Positions 52,025-59,867 of a DNA stretch of 64,000 bases are shown here, in pieces. A model generated the notes under the pieces. That model saw nothing but the letters and a program-made list of their open reading frames with translations. It was not told the origin of the DNA and did not search any database. A program made the position numbers and the translations under genes. This DNA is from Bacteroidota bacterium. Its GTDB lineage: Bacteria > Bacteroidota > Bacteroidia > Chitinophagales > Chitinophagaceae. Where the stretch lies: contig JAFAEM010000039.1 in the NCBI GenBank assembly GCA_023424015.1, positions 61,487 to 125,486 of the forward strand, in the 5' to 3' direction. Position 1 is the first letter of the stretch. Each line of letters starts with the position of its first letter.

Positions 52025-52057
52025 ATATCATTATTTCCCTCAGCGGGAACAGGCTTC

Positions 52058-52228
52058 TTATTTTTGTGCCAGGAAATCCTTCACCTTATCCTTGTGAACG
52101 ATCTGCTCCTTAAAGGTGTAAGCGCCTGTTTTCGGGCTGCGTACAGCTTTGATCACTTTTGTATAGTTCTTCGATTCTGCTGCCAGCTTCGGGTCTTTCT
52201 TCTGGGCGGTTTTAGCTGCTTTTGCCAT
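52058..52228 (-). CDS. DUF4295 small basic protein, probable ribosomal protein
   Basis: A 56-residue, strongly basic protein (MAKAAKTAQKKDPKLAAESK ... VHKDKVKDFLAQK) of the Bacteroidota-specific DUF4295 family, too short for most gene finders. Its place directly after rpmG, with rpmB before, is conserved across Bacteroidota, and its length and charge suit a ribosomal subunit. I recall that cryo-EM of a Bacteroidota ribosome found an extra small large-subunit protein, which may be this one; I cannot confirm it here. Confidence 0.85.
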   Translation of the reverse strand: MAKAAKTAQKKDPKLAAESKNYTKVIKAVRSPKTGAYTFKEQIVHKDKVKDFLAQK

Positions 52229-52236
52229 AATATAAA

Positions 52237-52318
52237 TTTGAAAATGTGGAAATATGGAAATGTGGAAATTTGATGTGCTTCATTTTCACATTCTGCACAC
52301 CTTCACATTTTCACATTA
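52237..52318. repeat. Palindromic octamer repeat (AAATGTGG), copy 1
   Basis: The 90-bp gap between rpmG and DUF4295 is one imperfect palindrome: left arm of 8-base units AAATGTGG, AAATATGG, AAATGTGG; right arm of TTCACATT units that are its complement; centre TGATGTGCTTCATT. It is about 80% identical to the copy at 52510-52590 and in the same orientation. It carries no gene and fills the translation-initiation region of DUF4295. Confidence 0.88.
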
Positions 52319-52501
52319 TTATTTGATTTCTTTATGCACCGTCATCTTCTTCAGGATAGGGTTGAACTTTTTCAACTCCAGCCTTTCCGGGTTGTTCTTT
52401 TTGTTTTTTACCGTGATATAACGGCTGGTACCTGGCTGACCACTTGTTTTGTGCTCAGTGCATTCCATAATAACCTGTACACGGTTGCCTTTTTTTGCCA
52501 T
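52319..52501 (-). CDS. rpmG: 50S ribosomal protein bL33
   Basis: A 60-residue L33 protein of the large subunit. The ATG at 52501 (MAKKGNRVQVIMECTEHKTS) is the true start; the frame extends upstream through the palindromic repeat, which is not family-like. Core motif TSRYITVKNKKNNPERLELKKFNP, C-terminal HKEIK. It has one Cys, so no zinc ribbon. Lies between rpmB and the DUF4295 gene. Confidence 0.96.
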   Translation of the reverse strand: MAKKGNRVQVIMECTEHKTSGQPGTSRYITVKNKKNNPERLELKKFNPILKKMTVHKEIK

Positions 52502-52509
52502 AGTATAAA

Positions 52510-52590
52510 TTTGAAAATGTGGAAATGTGGAAATGTGTGAATTGATGTGCTTCATTTCCATATCTGCACATCTTCACATTTTCACATTTG
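52510..52590. repeat. Palindromic octamer repeat (AAATGTGG), copy 2
   Basis: Fills the 91-bp gap between rpmB and rpmG. Left arm units AAATGTGG, AAATGTGG, AAATGTGT; right arm CACATCTTCACATTTTCACATT; same central TGATGTGCTTCATT as copy 1. Confidence 0.88.
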
Positions 52591-52592
52591 AC

Positions 52593-52829
52593 TTATATTT
52601 TTTCTCCGTTCGCTCTCAATTGTTTTACAACGCTGTAAAGACCATTCTTATTGATGGTGCGGATAGCGTCAGTCGATAACTTCAGGGTGATCCATTTATC
52701 TTCCTCAACGAGGTAAAATCTTTTCTTCTGCAAATTGGGCAGAAAACGCCTTTTGCTTTTGATATTCGAGTGAGAAACTTTGTGTCCCCCGATTGGAGTT
52801 TTACCTGTAACCTGACATACTCTTGCCAT
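52593..52829 (-). CDS. rpmB: 50S ribosomal protein bL28
   Basis: A 78-residue L28 protein, first gene of the operon. Motifs: MARVCQVTGKTPIGGHKVSHS and KKRFYLVEEDKWITLKLSTDAIRTI, with a C-terminal tail (RTINKNGLYSVVKQLRANG). A TACCTTTG promoter box lies 21 bases upstream. Order rpmB-rpmG-DUF4295 is typical of Bacteroidota. Confidence 0.96.
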   Translation of the reverse strand: MARVCQVTGKTPIGGHKVSHSNIKSKRRFLPNLQKKRFYLVEEDKWITLKLSTDAIRTINKNGLYSVVKQLRANGEKI

Positions 52830-52850
52830 AACGATCGAAATTTAGGACGG

Positions 52851-52858
52851 CAAAGGTA
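52851..52858 (-). promoter_or_regulatory. -7 box (TACCTTTG) of the ribosomal protein operon
   Basis: Exact TAnnTTTG match, 21 bases before the rpmB ATG. Confidence 0.6.
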
Positions 52859-53045
52859 GGGATATCTGGTTAATTCTAAGAAGGATAAATGAGTTTTTTT
52901 CCAAATTTCGAGGAATCTCTCCCCCTTTAGCCGCAAATATGCTTTATTTGTTTTGGAAATGGAGGCAAAGTCGGTTTCAAAAATGGATCTTTCCTGTCGA
53001 TGAACCGAATTTGGCTTGATTATCAAATACATACCCGACAACCTC

Positions 53046-53840
53046 ATGAAATTTCGTCTTACAGCCCTGGCAGTTTTTATTTTTTCTCTTTGCACAGCCC
53101 AGACCAGGGTCACAGTTCTGTCTTATAATATCTATCATGGCGAACTGGCATATGAACCCGGGAGACCTAACCTCGACTCCGTTGCAGCACTGATCAATCA
53201 GTACAAGCCCGATTTTGTAGCCCTCCAGGAAGTGGATAGCGCTACTGGTCGCTCGGCCCGTATTTATGGTGAAAGAATCGATTATGTTAAGGAATTGGCC
53301 GCGAGAACCGGCATGCTGGGATATTTCGGGAAGGCCATGGATTATGACAGTGGCGGATATGGTGAAGCCCTTCTTTCACGTCGGCCACTAAGTACTGAGG
53401 TTGCCATCCTGCCCAGCCCCGCCGGTGGCGAACCACGTGCACTGATCTTTGCCAATACCCGGCTGGCCAACGGGCAAAATATCATCATCGGTGGCACTCA
53501 TCTCTGTCACCAGTTTGAGGATAACAGGCTGGCGCAGGTAAAATATATCGACAGCACATACAGGAGCCTGCTTGTTCCCTCTCTACTTTGTGGTGATCTT
53601 AATTTCGAAAGCAGCTCTGCCGCCTATGAAATTTTAAGTAAATACTGGAAGGATGCCGGCGCTGTAGCAAGGAAAGTTCCGCCTCCCACTTACAGTACAA
53701 AAGATCCCACCAAACGTATCGACTACGTATTTTACACGAAGCGGGGCAACTGGAGGATCGTAAGAGCAGAGACATTTCCTGTAAGTTACTCCGACCATCT
53801 GCCGATCCTGTTTACCTTTGAACTTACGTTAAATGAATAA
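53046..53840 (+). CDS. Exported endonuclease/exonuclease/phosphatase-family protein
   Basis: A 264-residue EEP-fold enzyme. The ATG at 53046 gives the signal peptide MKFRLTALAVFIFSLCTAQ. Metal and catalytic residues: SYNIYHG (about 25), ALQEVDSATGRS (Glu, about 62), GGTHLCHQ (His, about 155), LCGDLNFESS (Asp-Asn, about 180) and YSDHLPILF (Asp-His, about 253). Members are sphingomyelinases, phosphodiesterases or nucleases; the substrate is not deducible. Gene is 200 bp upstream-distant from rpmB, divergent. Confidence 0.88.
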   Translation: MKFRLTALAVFIFSLCTAQTRVTVLSYNIYHGELAYEPGRPNLDSVAALINQYKPDFVALQEVDSATGRSARIYGERIDYVKELAARTGMLGYFGKAMDYDSGGYGEALLSRRPLSTEVAILPSPAGGEPRALIFANTRLANGQNIIIGGTHLCHQFEDNRLAQVKYIDSTYRSLLVPSLLCGDLNFESSSAAYEILSKYWKDAGAVARKVPPPTYSTKDPTKRIDYVFYTKRGNWRIVRAETFPVSYSDHLPILFTFELTLNE

Positions 53841-53945
53841 GCATTCGCCATCACCAGGTGAACTTCAGGTTTTTGCCCAATTCCTCCATTTCAAGTAGCT
53901 TCGCAACTCATTTTCTCACAATCAACAACTTCAAAAACAGATCAT

Positions 53946-55349
53946 ATGGCATACGATGTAGTGGTGATCGGTAGCGGCCCTGGTGGTTATGTGGCAGCAA
54001 TCCGTGCATCCCAATTAGGATTTAAGACAGCGATCATTGAAAAGGAAAGCCTGGGTGGTATCTGCCTCAACTGGGGATGTATCCCTACCAAGGCCTTATT
54101 GAAAAGCGCCCAGGTGTATGAAGACATAAAACATGCAAAAGATTTTGGACTGGAAGCTACCGGATCTGTAAACTTTGAAGCGGTGATCAAACGCAGCCGC
54201 GGTGTTGCCGACAAGATGAGCAAAGGCGTTCAATTCCTGATGCGTAAAAACAAGATCGATGTGGTCATGGGATTTGGTAAGATCGCAGGGAAAGGGAAAG
54301 TGGAAGTGACCGGCGCGGATGGAAAGAAACAAACCGTGGAAGCCAAACATATTATCATTGCTACGGGTGGAAGAAGCCGTGAACTCCCCGCCTTAAAACA
54401 GGATGGTAAAAAGATCATCGGCTACCGCGAAGCAATGAACCTCCCAAGTCAGCCAAAATCGATGATCGTAGTGGGTAGTGGCGCCATTGGTGTGGAGTTT
54501 GGTTATTTCTACAATAGCATGGGAACAAAAGTTACCATCGTCGAATTCTTACCGAGGATCGTACCAGTAGAAGATGAAGATATATCGAAAGAGCTCGATA
54601 AAAATCTTAAGAAACAAGGTATCGAGATAATGACCAGCAGCGAAGTGACTTCAGTAGACACCTCGGGTAATGGCGTTAAAGCAAAAGTAAAAACAGCATC
54701 CGGAGAAGTAACACTTGAAGCAGATATCCTGCTCAGCGCGGTTGGTGTGTCGGCTAATATTGAAGGTATAGGCCTGGAAGAGCAGGGCATAAAAGCAGAT
54801 AAGGGACGGATACTTGTTGACAAGTATTACCAGACAAATGTTCCCGGCATTTATGCCATTGGTGATTGCGTGCCCGGACAGGCCCTGGCGCATGTTGCCA
54901 GTAAGGAAGCCATCATATGCGTGGAAGCGATCGGTTACGCTGAAAAGAAATACAATCACCAGCCCGAAGGCCTGGATTATAATAATGTACCGGGCTGTAC
55001 TTATTGCTATCCTGAAGTTGCATCAGTGGGCTTCACAGAAAAACAGGCTCGCGACGCCGGTTACGAAGTGAAGGTTGGCAAGTTTCCTCTCTCCGCTTCC
55101 GGTAAAGCATCAGCGGCAGGGCACGGTGAGGGCTTTGTAAAGGTTATCTTCGATGCGAAATACGGCGAATGGCTGGGTACTCACATGATCGGCTACAATG
55201 TTACCGAGATCATCATTGAGACCGTTGTTGCCCGTAAGCTGGAGACTACGCACCACGAAGTGTTGAACAGCATTCACCCCCACCCCACCATCAGCGAAAG
55301 CGTTAAAGATGCGATCGAGGTGGCTTATGGCGAAGCAATACATCTATAA
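53946..55349 (+). CDS. lpdA: Dihydrolipoyl dehydrogenase
   Basis: E3 subunit of 2-oxoacid dehydrogenase complexes; re-oxidises dihydrolipoyl groups with FAD and NAD. The 467-residue length is normal. Motifs: DVVVIGSGPGGYVAAIRA (FAD binding), GGICLNWGCIPTKALL (redox disulfide), VVGSGAIGVEFGYFYNSMG (NAD binding), YAIGDCVPG, and the C-terminal NSIHPHPTISE with the catalytic His-Glu. No E1 or E2 gene is adjacent. A TAGCTTCG box (one mismatch) lies upstream. Confidence 0.96.
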   Translation: MAYDVVVIGSGPGGYVAAIRASQLGFKTAIIEKESLGGICLNWGCIPTKALLKSAQVYEDIKHAKDFGLEATGSVNFEAVIKRSRGVADKMSKGVQFLMRKNKIDVVMGFGKIAGKGKVEVTGADGKKQTVEAKHIIIATGGRSRELPALKQDGKKIIGYREAMNLPSQPKSMIVVGSGAIGVEFGYFYNSMGTKVTIVEFLPRIVPVEDEDISKELDKNLKKQGIEIMTSSEVTSVDTSGNGVKAKVKTASGEVTLEADILLSAVGVSANIEGIGLEEQGIKADKGRILVDKYYQTNVPGIYAIGDCVPGQALAHVASKEAIICVEAIGYAEKKYNHQPEGLDYNNVPGCTYCYPEVASVGFTEKQARDAGYEVKVGKFPLSASGKASAAGHGEGFVKVIFDAKYGEWLGTHMIGYNVTEIIIETVVARKLETTHHEVLNSIHPHPTISESVKDAIEVAYGEAIHL

Positions 55350-55676
55350 TAAGACTAGTGTTAAGTCAACCATAGTTTGAGGGTTTCTCTTATTTTAGCC
55401 GCGAGCCGCGAGCTGTGAGCCGTGAGCCGCGAGCTGTGAGCCGTGAGCCAGAGCCTCAAGGCCTCGAGTTTCGTTGGTCAAACGATCGAGCTACTAGCTC
55501 ATCGCTCGTAGCTCGAAGCTAGTAGCTCGTCACTCGAAGCTCGTAGCTTTTTGAAGCAGCTGCGAGCCGCGAGCCATGAGGCTCAAAGCCTCAAGGTTCG
55601 CGGTCAAACGATCGGTCTCGAAGCTCATCGCTCATCGCTCATCGCTCGTAGCTCGCAGCTTTTACAGCTATACAAG
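55350..55676. other. Convergent intergenic region filled with hairpin repeats
   Basis: 327 bp between lpdA and the large T9SS gene. After about 45 bases it consists almost wholly of the heptamer palindromes at 55395-55663. No gene seen. Confidence 0.85.
55395..55663. repeat. Two copies of a heptamer palindrome (AGCYNYG units)
   Basis: Copy 1 (55395-55557): left arm of AGCCGCG, AGCTGTG, AGCCGTG units, right arm the complementary AGCTACG, AGCTTCG kind. Copy 2 (55558-55660): AGCTGCGAG begins it and CTCGCAGCT ends it, with about 20 of 23 arm bases pairing. Both share a central CCTCAAGG and GGTCAAACGATCG. No reading frame. Probable hairpin-forming element, possibly also a bidirectional terminator. 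Confidence 0.9.
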
Positions 55677-58600
55677 CTAAAGAGCTTTCACAGCCATCAC
55701 AGTACGTCGCTGGTTACCCTGCAACACAGCGATGAAATACACACCGGCTCTCAATTGTGCGCCCACCTGTAATGTTGTGTTTGCATTTACTTTCTCGTAC
55801 CGCTCACGGACAACGCCAAGAATATCAGTCACGATCACTGTCGATGGCCCCCCTGCTTTGCTGCTGATCATTAGATTGAAATGGTTACTGCTTGGGTTGG
55901 GCGAAATTTTAATTTCCAGCTTTTCATTGCCCTGATTTAATGCAGCCAGCGGAACTAGCGACCTGATCGTTCTGATCAGGCGTGTTATGGGTTTATTATC
56001 ATCGTCGTCATCTTCATCACCATCATCATGCTCGTCATGTTGCGAATGATCATCTTTCTTCTTACAATGGATGTTTTTCCGCGAGCTATGTTTCCCGGTA
56101 TAATCTTTTTTACCGTTACCAGTAGCACCAGGTACCAGGTAAGCTGTAAAGTTTTCAGGTGTTCCTACATGATTACCGTTGTGATGCGGACCTCCTTTTT
56201 TATCACCGGCAGATTTCACATCCAGGTTGTCATGGGTGCCTAGTTGCGTATAAGTTGCAGCTGCCCATCTCCAACTTATTTCAACGCCTTTGCTGATACT
56301 TATATCGGAAGTCCATTTGACATTTTTGATATGGCCAGGCAAATTAGATGGCACCTTATATGCCAAACCTCCCATGAAAACATCTTTGTCAAAATCGATT
56401 GGCGCGACAATTTCCCAACGATTATTTACAAATCTCGCGCCTGCCTCCTGCACATCTTTATCGAACCTTATATATGAATCAGGCACTCTTAATTTATAGT
56501 CGCGCCCATTGGCCTTAAAGCTGATCCAGCTATTAGAAACATGAATAACCACGGGCGATTTGTCTTTTTTCTTATCGTGTTTTTTAAGTTTTAAAGAACT
56601 ATTAAACCAGATAAACCGACCCGCTTTTATCGTGTGATGATTGAACTTCGCGGTTATGGAACTATTGACCCCGCAATCCGACGCGGGGCTGACGGTAACG
56701 ACGAGAGATTGAGTTTGACTACATCCATTCGCAATAAGTGCATATACGTACACTACATCGATCGCGGCATTGGTCGTGTTGATCAATTTTTCGCTAATAC
56801 CGCCGGTTCCAGAAGTTGCGGGGTTGCTGATGCCTGCAACAGCAGCACGACTCCATGTAAATACTGTGCCGGCCACAGTGCTCGTCGGCGTATAGTTAAA
56901 CACCACTGCGCTATTGGTTGATACTTGTACTGGTCCTGAAAGTGCAGGCAGTGCGTTTACCGAAAGTGTTGCGATGGCAGATTCAACCTGGGCTTCTGTA
57001 TTGCTCCATACAGCACGATACTGTTTGCTATGGTCATTTACTACTGCAACAAAACTTAATACACTATCGGTGGCACCGGTTATATCAGTCCAGTTCAGGC
57101 TATCAGTGGATGATTGCCATTGAACGGCAGGAGCTGGTTGACCATGTGCCGTGGACTTGAACATCACAGTATCGCCGGCACAGACAGCCTGATCGGATGG
57201 CTGGGTGATCAAAACGGGCGCTGCGTTGTCACTCTCTCTTGTGTACACAACATCAACCCAGTAATTATTGGTCTGGGAAGCATTGGTTGGGAAAGAGGGT
57301 GAGGATGTATAGGCGTAAATACCATTGGGACCGTCTTCGCCATTGGCCAGTGCACGCAATGGACCATTTATCGTTGCTTCGGTAAAGAAAGGATTGGTAG
57401 CGGCATAGTCGCCGTTTGAATTATGATAAGAAACGAGATAGGTTACGCCAGCAGAAATAGCAATAGGAGTACTTAATTCCATTTGCTGCCAGCCTGAAGA
57501 AGTCTCGTTTGTAAAAACTACTCTTCCCAACAAGGTGCCGCTATTTGTCCAAAGGCTGCCTGTGTTGGTGCCCGAAGCTCCTTCTCCTTTATAAAAACGG
57601 ATAGCTGTAATAAATCCATCCTGCGAAGCCTGAAATTTAACGCCAAGCTCGATGCCGCCCTGACCATCGTTATTCCAGGGCTTAGCAGGCGTGTCGGTTG
57701 AAGTAAAGATGGTGCAGGGACATACGGCAGGTCCAATAATAATGGTTGTTCCCGGGCCTGGTATTTCTTTGTTCCCACTATCATCAAATGCACGGGTCTT
57801 GATAGTCGCCGATCCTTCTATCGATGGTGTCCAGGTAAAACTCCAGTTTACACCTGCGTCCATCTTATCCAATTCGGCCTGGCTCCAGGTGGCGCCGCCA
57901 TCCGTGGAAACTTCCACTCCTGCCACCACACCACCGGCATCTGTGGCTGTACCAGTGATGGTAACGGTGGTACTCGCGGGTGTTGTGCTCCCATTGGCAG
58001 GAAATACTATCACAGACGTTGGTGCGCTGGCATCAGCCGATATTGTAGCTGGAGTCAACCCGCCCTGCAGGGTTGCTGGTTGTACACCCATATCTGCAAA
58101 AAGGTTGACTGTGGCCTGTTGCATATCGCTACTCACGACTGTAGAACCCCCAAAATGTTCCCCATCAAGGCCCCATGACCATTGCACAGTGCCAGCGCCG
58201 AAAACCCATGCGCCACTACTATGCCGGTATAATGATAACTTATGATTAAGATTATTGACTACCGTACTCGACATAGTGATCCTTGCTTCGGGGTAAAACT
58301 CATTGTATTGTTCATAATCCCACTCAAATCCCAGGGTGTTTGGCGCAAGCGTTGCCACCTGTCCATCTGCAAGGCTTGCTACACCTGTATTGCGCCAGAA
58401 CCTTAACTTCTTATACTTCGATGGAACCTGTATGGCAGCATCTGTTTCAGTCCAGCTGATCTGTCCCACTAATGCATTTTCAGGTTTGCCGGCGTCGTAG
58501 TCGGCTCCAGTTCTCCAAAGGCCGGTCCATTCGCTGCTGGAAACATCACACTTAGTCCCACAAACCCTTTCGCCCACTGAGCCATCACCCATCAAACCTT

Positions 58601-59576
58601 CTTTGTAACAAACAAGGGTGCGGTGTTCGCCATCGCCCAGGTTTTCCCACCGGGTTTTCCAGTAAACCTCATTACCTGTAAAGAATGCGAGATGAATCCC
58701 GGCATTCAATGCCATTTCAATGTTTTCACGCTGCTCTTTCGACCAGTACTCATCGTGACCAACGCTAAGGAAGACTTTATGATTTAGTAACAGTGAAGGT
58801 TTTGTTGCAATGTCATTGGAAGCTGCATAACTCACGTCATAGCCATTTCTTTCCAGCCAGCGGATCATGGGATACACGGCATTCATATACCAGTCGGCTT
58901 CTTTGCCCTCGGCATTAAACATTGTATTGTATGGGAAGAAGGGCCTGTTGTAGCTCACTTTAACAGCATGTCCGCTGGGAAAAGCAGTGGTGCCGTCATA
59001 AAGCGAGTTGCCACCGTAGCCATTATAAGCCTGCCATGTGGCATCGGGAACCTGTAGATAAAGATCTGCGTCACCGGCGTCATCGCGAACGACAAAAACG
59101 ATATGGTTGCTGCCGCCCCCATTCCTTTCCATTTTTGCGACGTAGAAACCTGAAACTGCCGTTGCTGGTATGCTCCAGTTTGCAGAAACCGACCAGTTGT
59201 CACAGTCCAGCAGACCGGTCACGGGATCAAAATTACCGGCGGGTTGTGCGGTACCGGGGACTGTGCCCAGGTCGGCCACAAGTCTTGCGCCATTTCCACC
59301 ATAATAGCCCAGGCGGTAAATTTTCAATGTAAAAGACGCGCCGGCTTCGGAGCTGATTTTAAAACTTGCTGTCTCGCCCTTGTTTAGACTCATCTTTGTG
59401 CTAAAACCCGCGACCCGGCTATCGCGAAAATCAGGCACTCCCCATTCCGATATTGGATTACCCGGCTGGGTATTCTCTGTTACAATCGGATTTTGGGAAA
59501 ATGTGAAAAGAAACAATAAGCACGAACACGTCAATAACACCAGCGATTTGCTGTGAGGGTAGAATTTACTTGCCAT
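55677..59576 (-). CDS. Large secreted protein: DMFase-like domain, Ig, DUF4082, T9SS domain
   Basis: A 1299-residue secreted protein. Signal peptide (about 1-29). Residues about 35-510 match the N,N-dimethylformamidase beta-subunit-like domain (VPDFRDSRVAGFS, YRLGYYGGNGARLV, FLSVGHDEYWSKEQRENIEMAL, FFTGNEVYWKTRWE). Then an Ig-like domain (about 530-620), DUF4082 (about 640-790), an Ig domain (about 795-880), a PKD-like domain (about 885-970), a domain of about 190 residues also found in the next gene (about 975-1165), an acidic His/Asp-rich linker (about 1185-1205) and a type A T9SS sorting domain (NPSSNHFNLMI ... AVKAL). Function unknown; it should reach the surface. Confidence 0.85.
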   Translation of the reverse strand: MASKFYPHSKSLVLLTCSCLLFLFTFSQNPIVTENTQPGNPISEWGVPDFRDSRVAGFSTKMSLNKGETASFKISSEAGASFTLKIYRLGYYGGNGARLVADLGTVPGTAQPAGNFDPVTGLLDCDNWSVSANWSIPATAVSGFYVAKMERNGGGSNHIVFVVRDDAGDADLYLQVPDATWQAYNGYGGNSLYDGTTAFPSGHAVKVSYNRPFFPYNTMFNAEGKEADWYMNAVYPMIRWLERNGYDVSYAASNDIATKPSLLLNHKVFLSVGHDEYWSKEQRENIEMALNAGIHLAFFTGNEVYWKTRWENLGDGEHRTLVCYKEGLMGDGSVGERVCGTKCDVSSSEWTGLWRTGADYDAGKPENALVGQISWTETDAAIQVPSKYKKLRFWRNTGVASLADGQVATLAPNTLGFEWDYEQYNEFYPEARITMSSTVVNNLNHKLSLYRHSSGAWVFGAGTVQWSWGLDGEHFGGSTVVSSDMQQATVNLFADMGVQPATLQGGLTPATISADASAPTSVIVFPANGSTTPASTTVTITGTATDAGGVVAGVEVSTDGGATWSQAELDKMDAGVNWSFTWTPSIEGSATIKTRAFDDSGNKEIPGPGTTIIIGPAVCPCTIFTSTDTPAKPWNNDGQGGIELGVKFQASQDGFITAIRFYKGEGASGTNTGSLWTNSGTLLGRVVFTNETSSGWQQMELSTPIAISAGVTYLVSYHNSNGDYAATNPFFTEATINGPLRALANGEDGPNGIYAYTSSPSFPTNASQTNNYWVDVVYTRESDNAAPVLITQPSDQAVCAGDTVMFKSTAHGQPAPAVQWQSSTDSLNWTDITGATDSVLSFVAVVNDHSKQYRAVWSNTEAQVESAIATLSVNALPALSGPVQVSTNSAVVFNYTPTSTVAGTVFTWSRAAVAGISNPATSGTGGISEKLINTTNAAIDVVYVYALIANGCSQTQSLVVTVSPASDCGVNSSITAKFNHHTIKAGRFIWFNSSLKLKKHDKKKDKSPVVIHVSNSWISFKANGRDYKLRVPDSYIRFDKDVQEAGARFVNNRWEIVAPIDFDKDVFMGGLAYKVPSNLPGHIKNVKWTSDISISKGVEISWRWAAATYTQLGTHDNLDVKSAGDKKGGPHHNGNHVGTPENFTAYLVPGATGNGKKDYTGKHSSRKNIHCKKKDDHSQHDEHDDGDEDDDDDNKPITRLIRTIRSLVPLAALNQGNEKLEIKISPNPSSNHFNLMISSKAGGPSTVIVTDILGVVRERYEKVNANTTLQVGAQLRAGVYFIAVLQGNQRRTVMAVKAL

Positions 59577-59867
59577 ACTAACATTTTTTTTGTTAATGGC
59601 TTTAGCAGAGGATACTTCGTAATGCAGACTTTTAGAAGATATTCAATTCGTACCCTAGAGATGGTATTGGAGATGGCTATATTAAAATTAAGGAAAATTA
59701 TACAAAGTCTTTAAGTTTTCCTTTTCCCGTGAATGTCAGTATTAAGCACCGTATTATTGGTGCCAGGCAGGGCGGGATATAATGTGGGATCCAAAAAACA
59801 AAAAAAGAGCATACAAGAGAAACACAGTCATGCTGTCTCCTGTATGCTCCATTAATATAATACAAGC
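59577..59867. other. Intergenic region upstream of the DMFase-like gene
   Basis: 291 bp, AT-rich, with the terminator of the next gene at its right end (59807-59849). No gene and no exact -7 box seen. Confidence 0.6.
59807..59849 (-). terminator. Terminator after the Ig-repeat T9SS gene
   Basis: Long stem GAGCATACA/TGTATGCTC, extended by further GAGA pairs, followed on the minus strand by a T7-G-T6 tract. Confidence 0.88.

Noticed and set aside
52682..53113. 143-codon minus-strand frame across rpmB and the next intergenic region
   Set aside because: It overlaps rpmB in another frame, contains the endonuclease start region and resembles no protein family.
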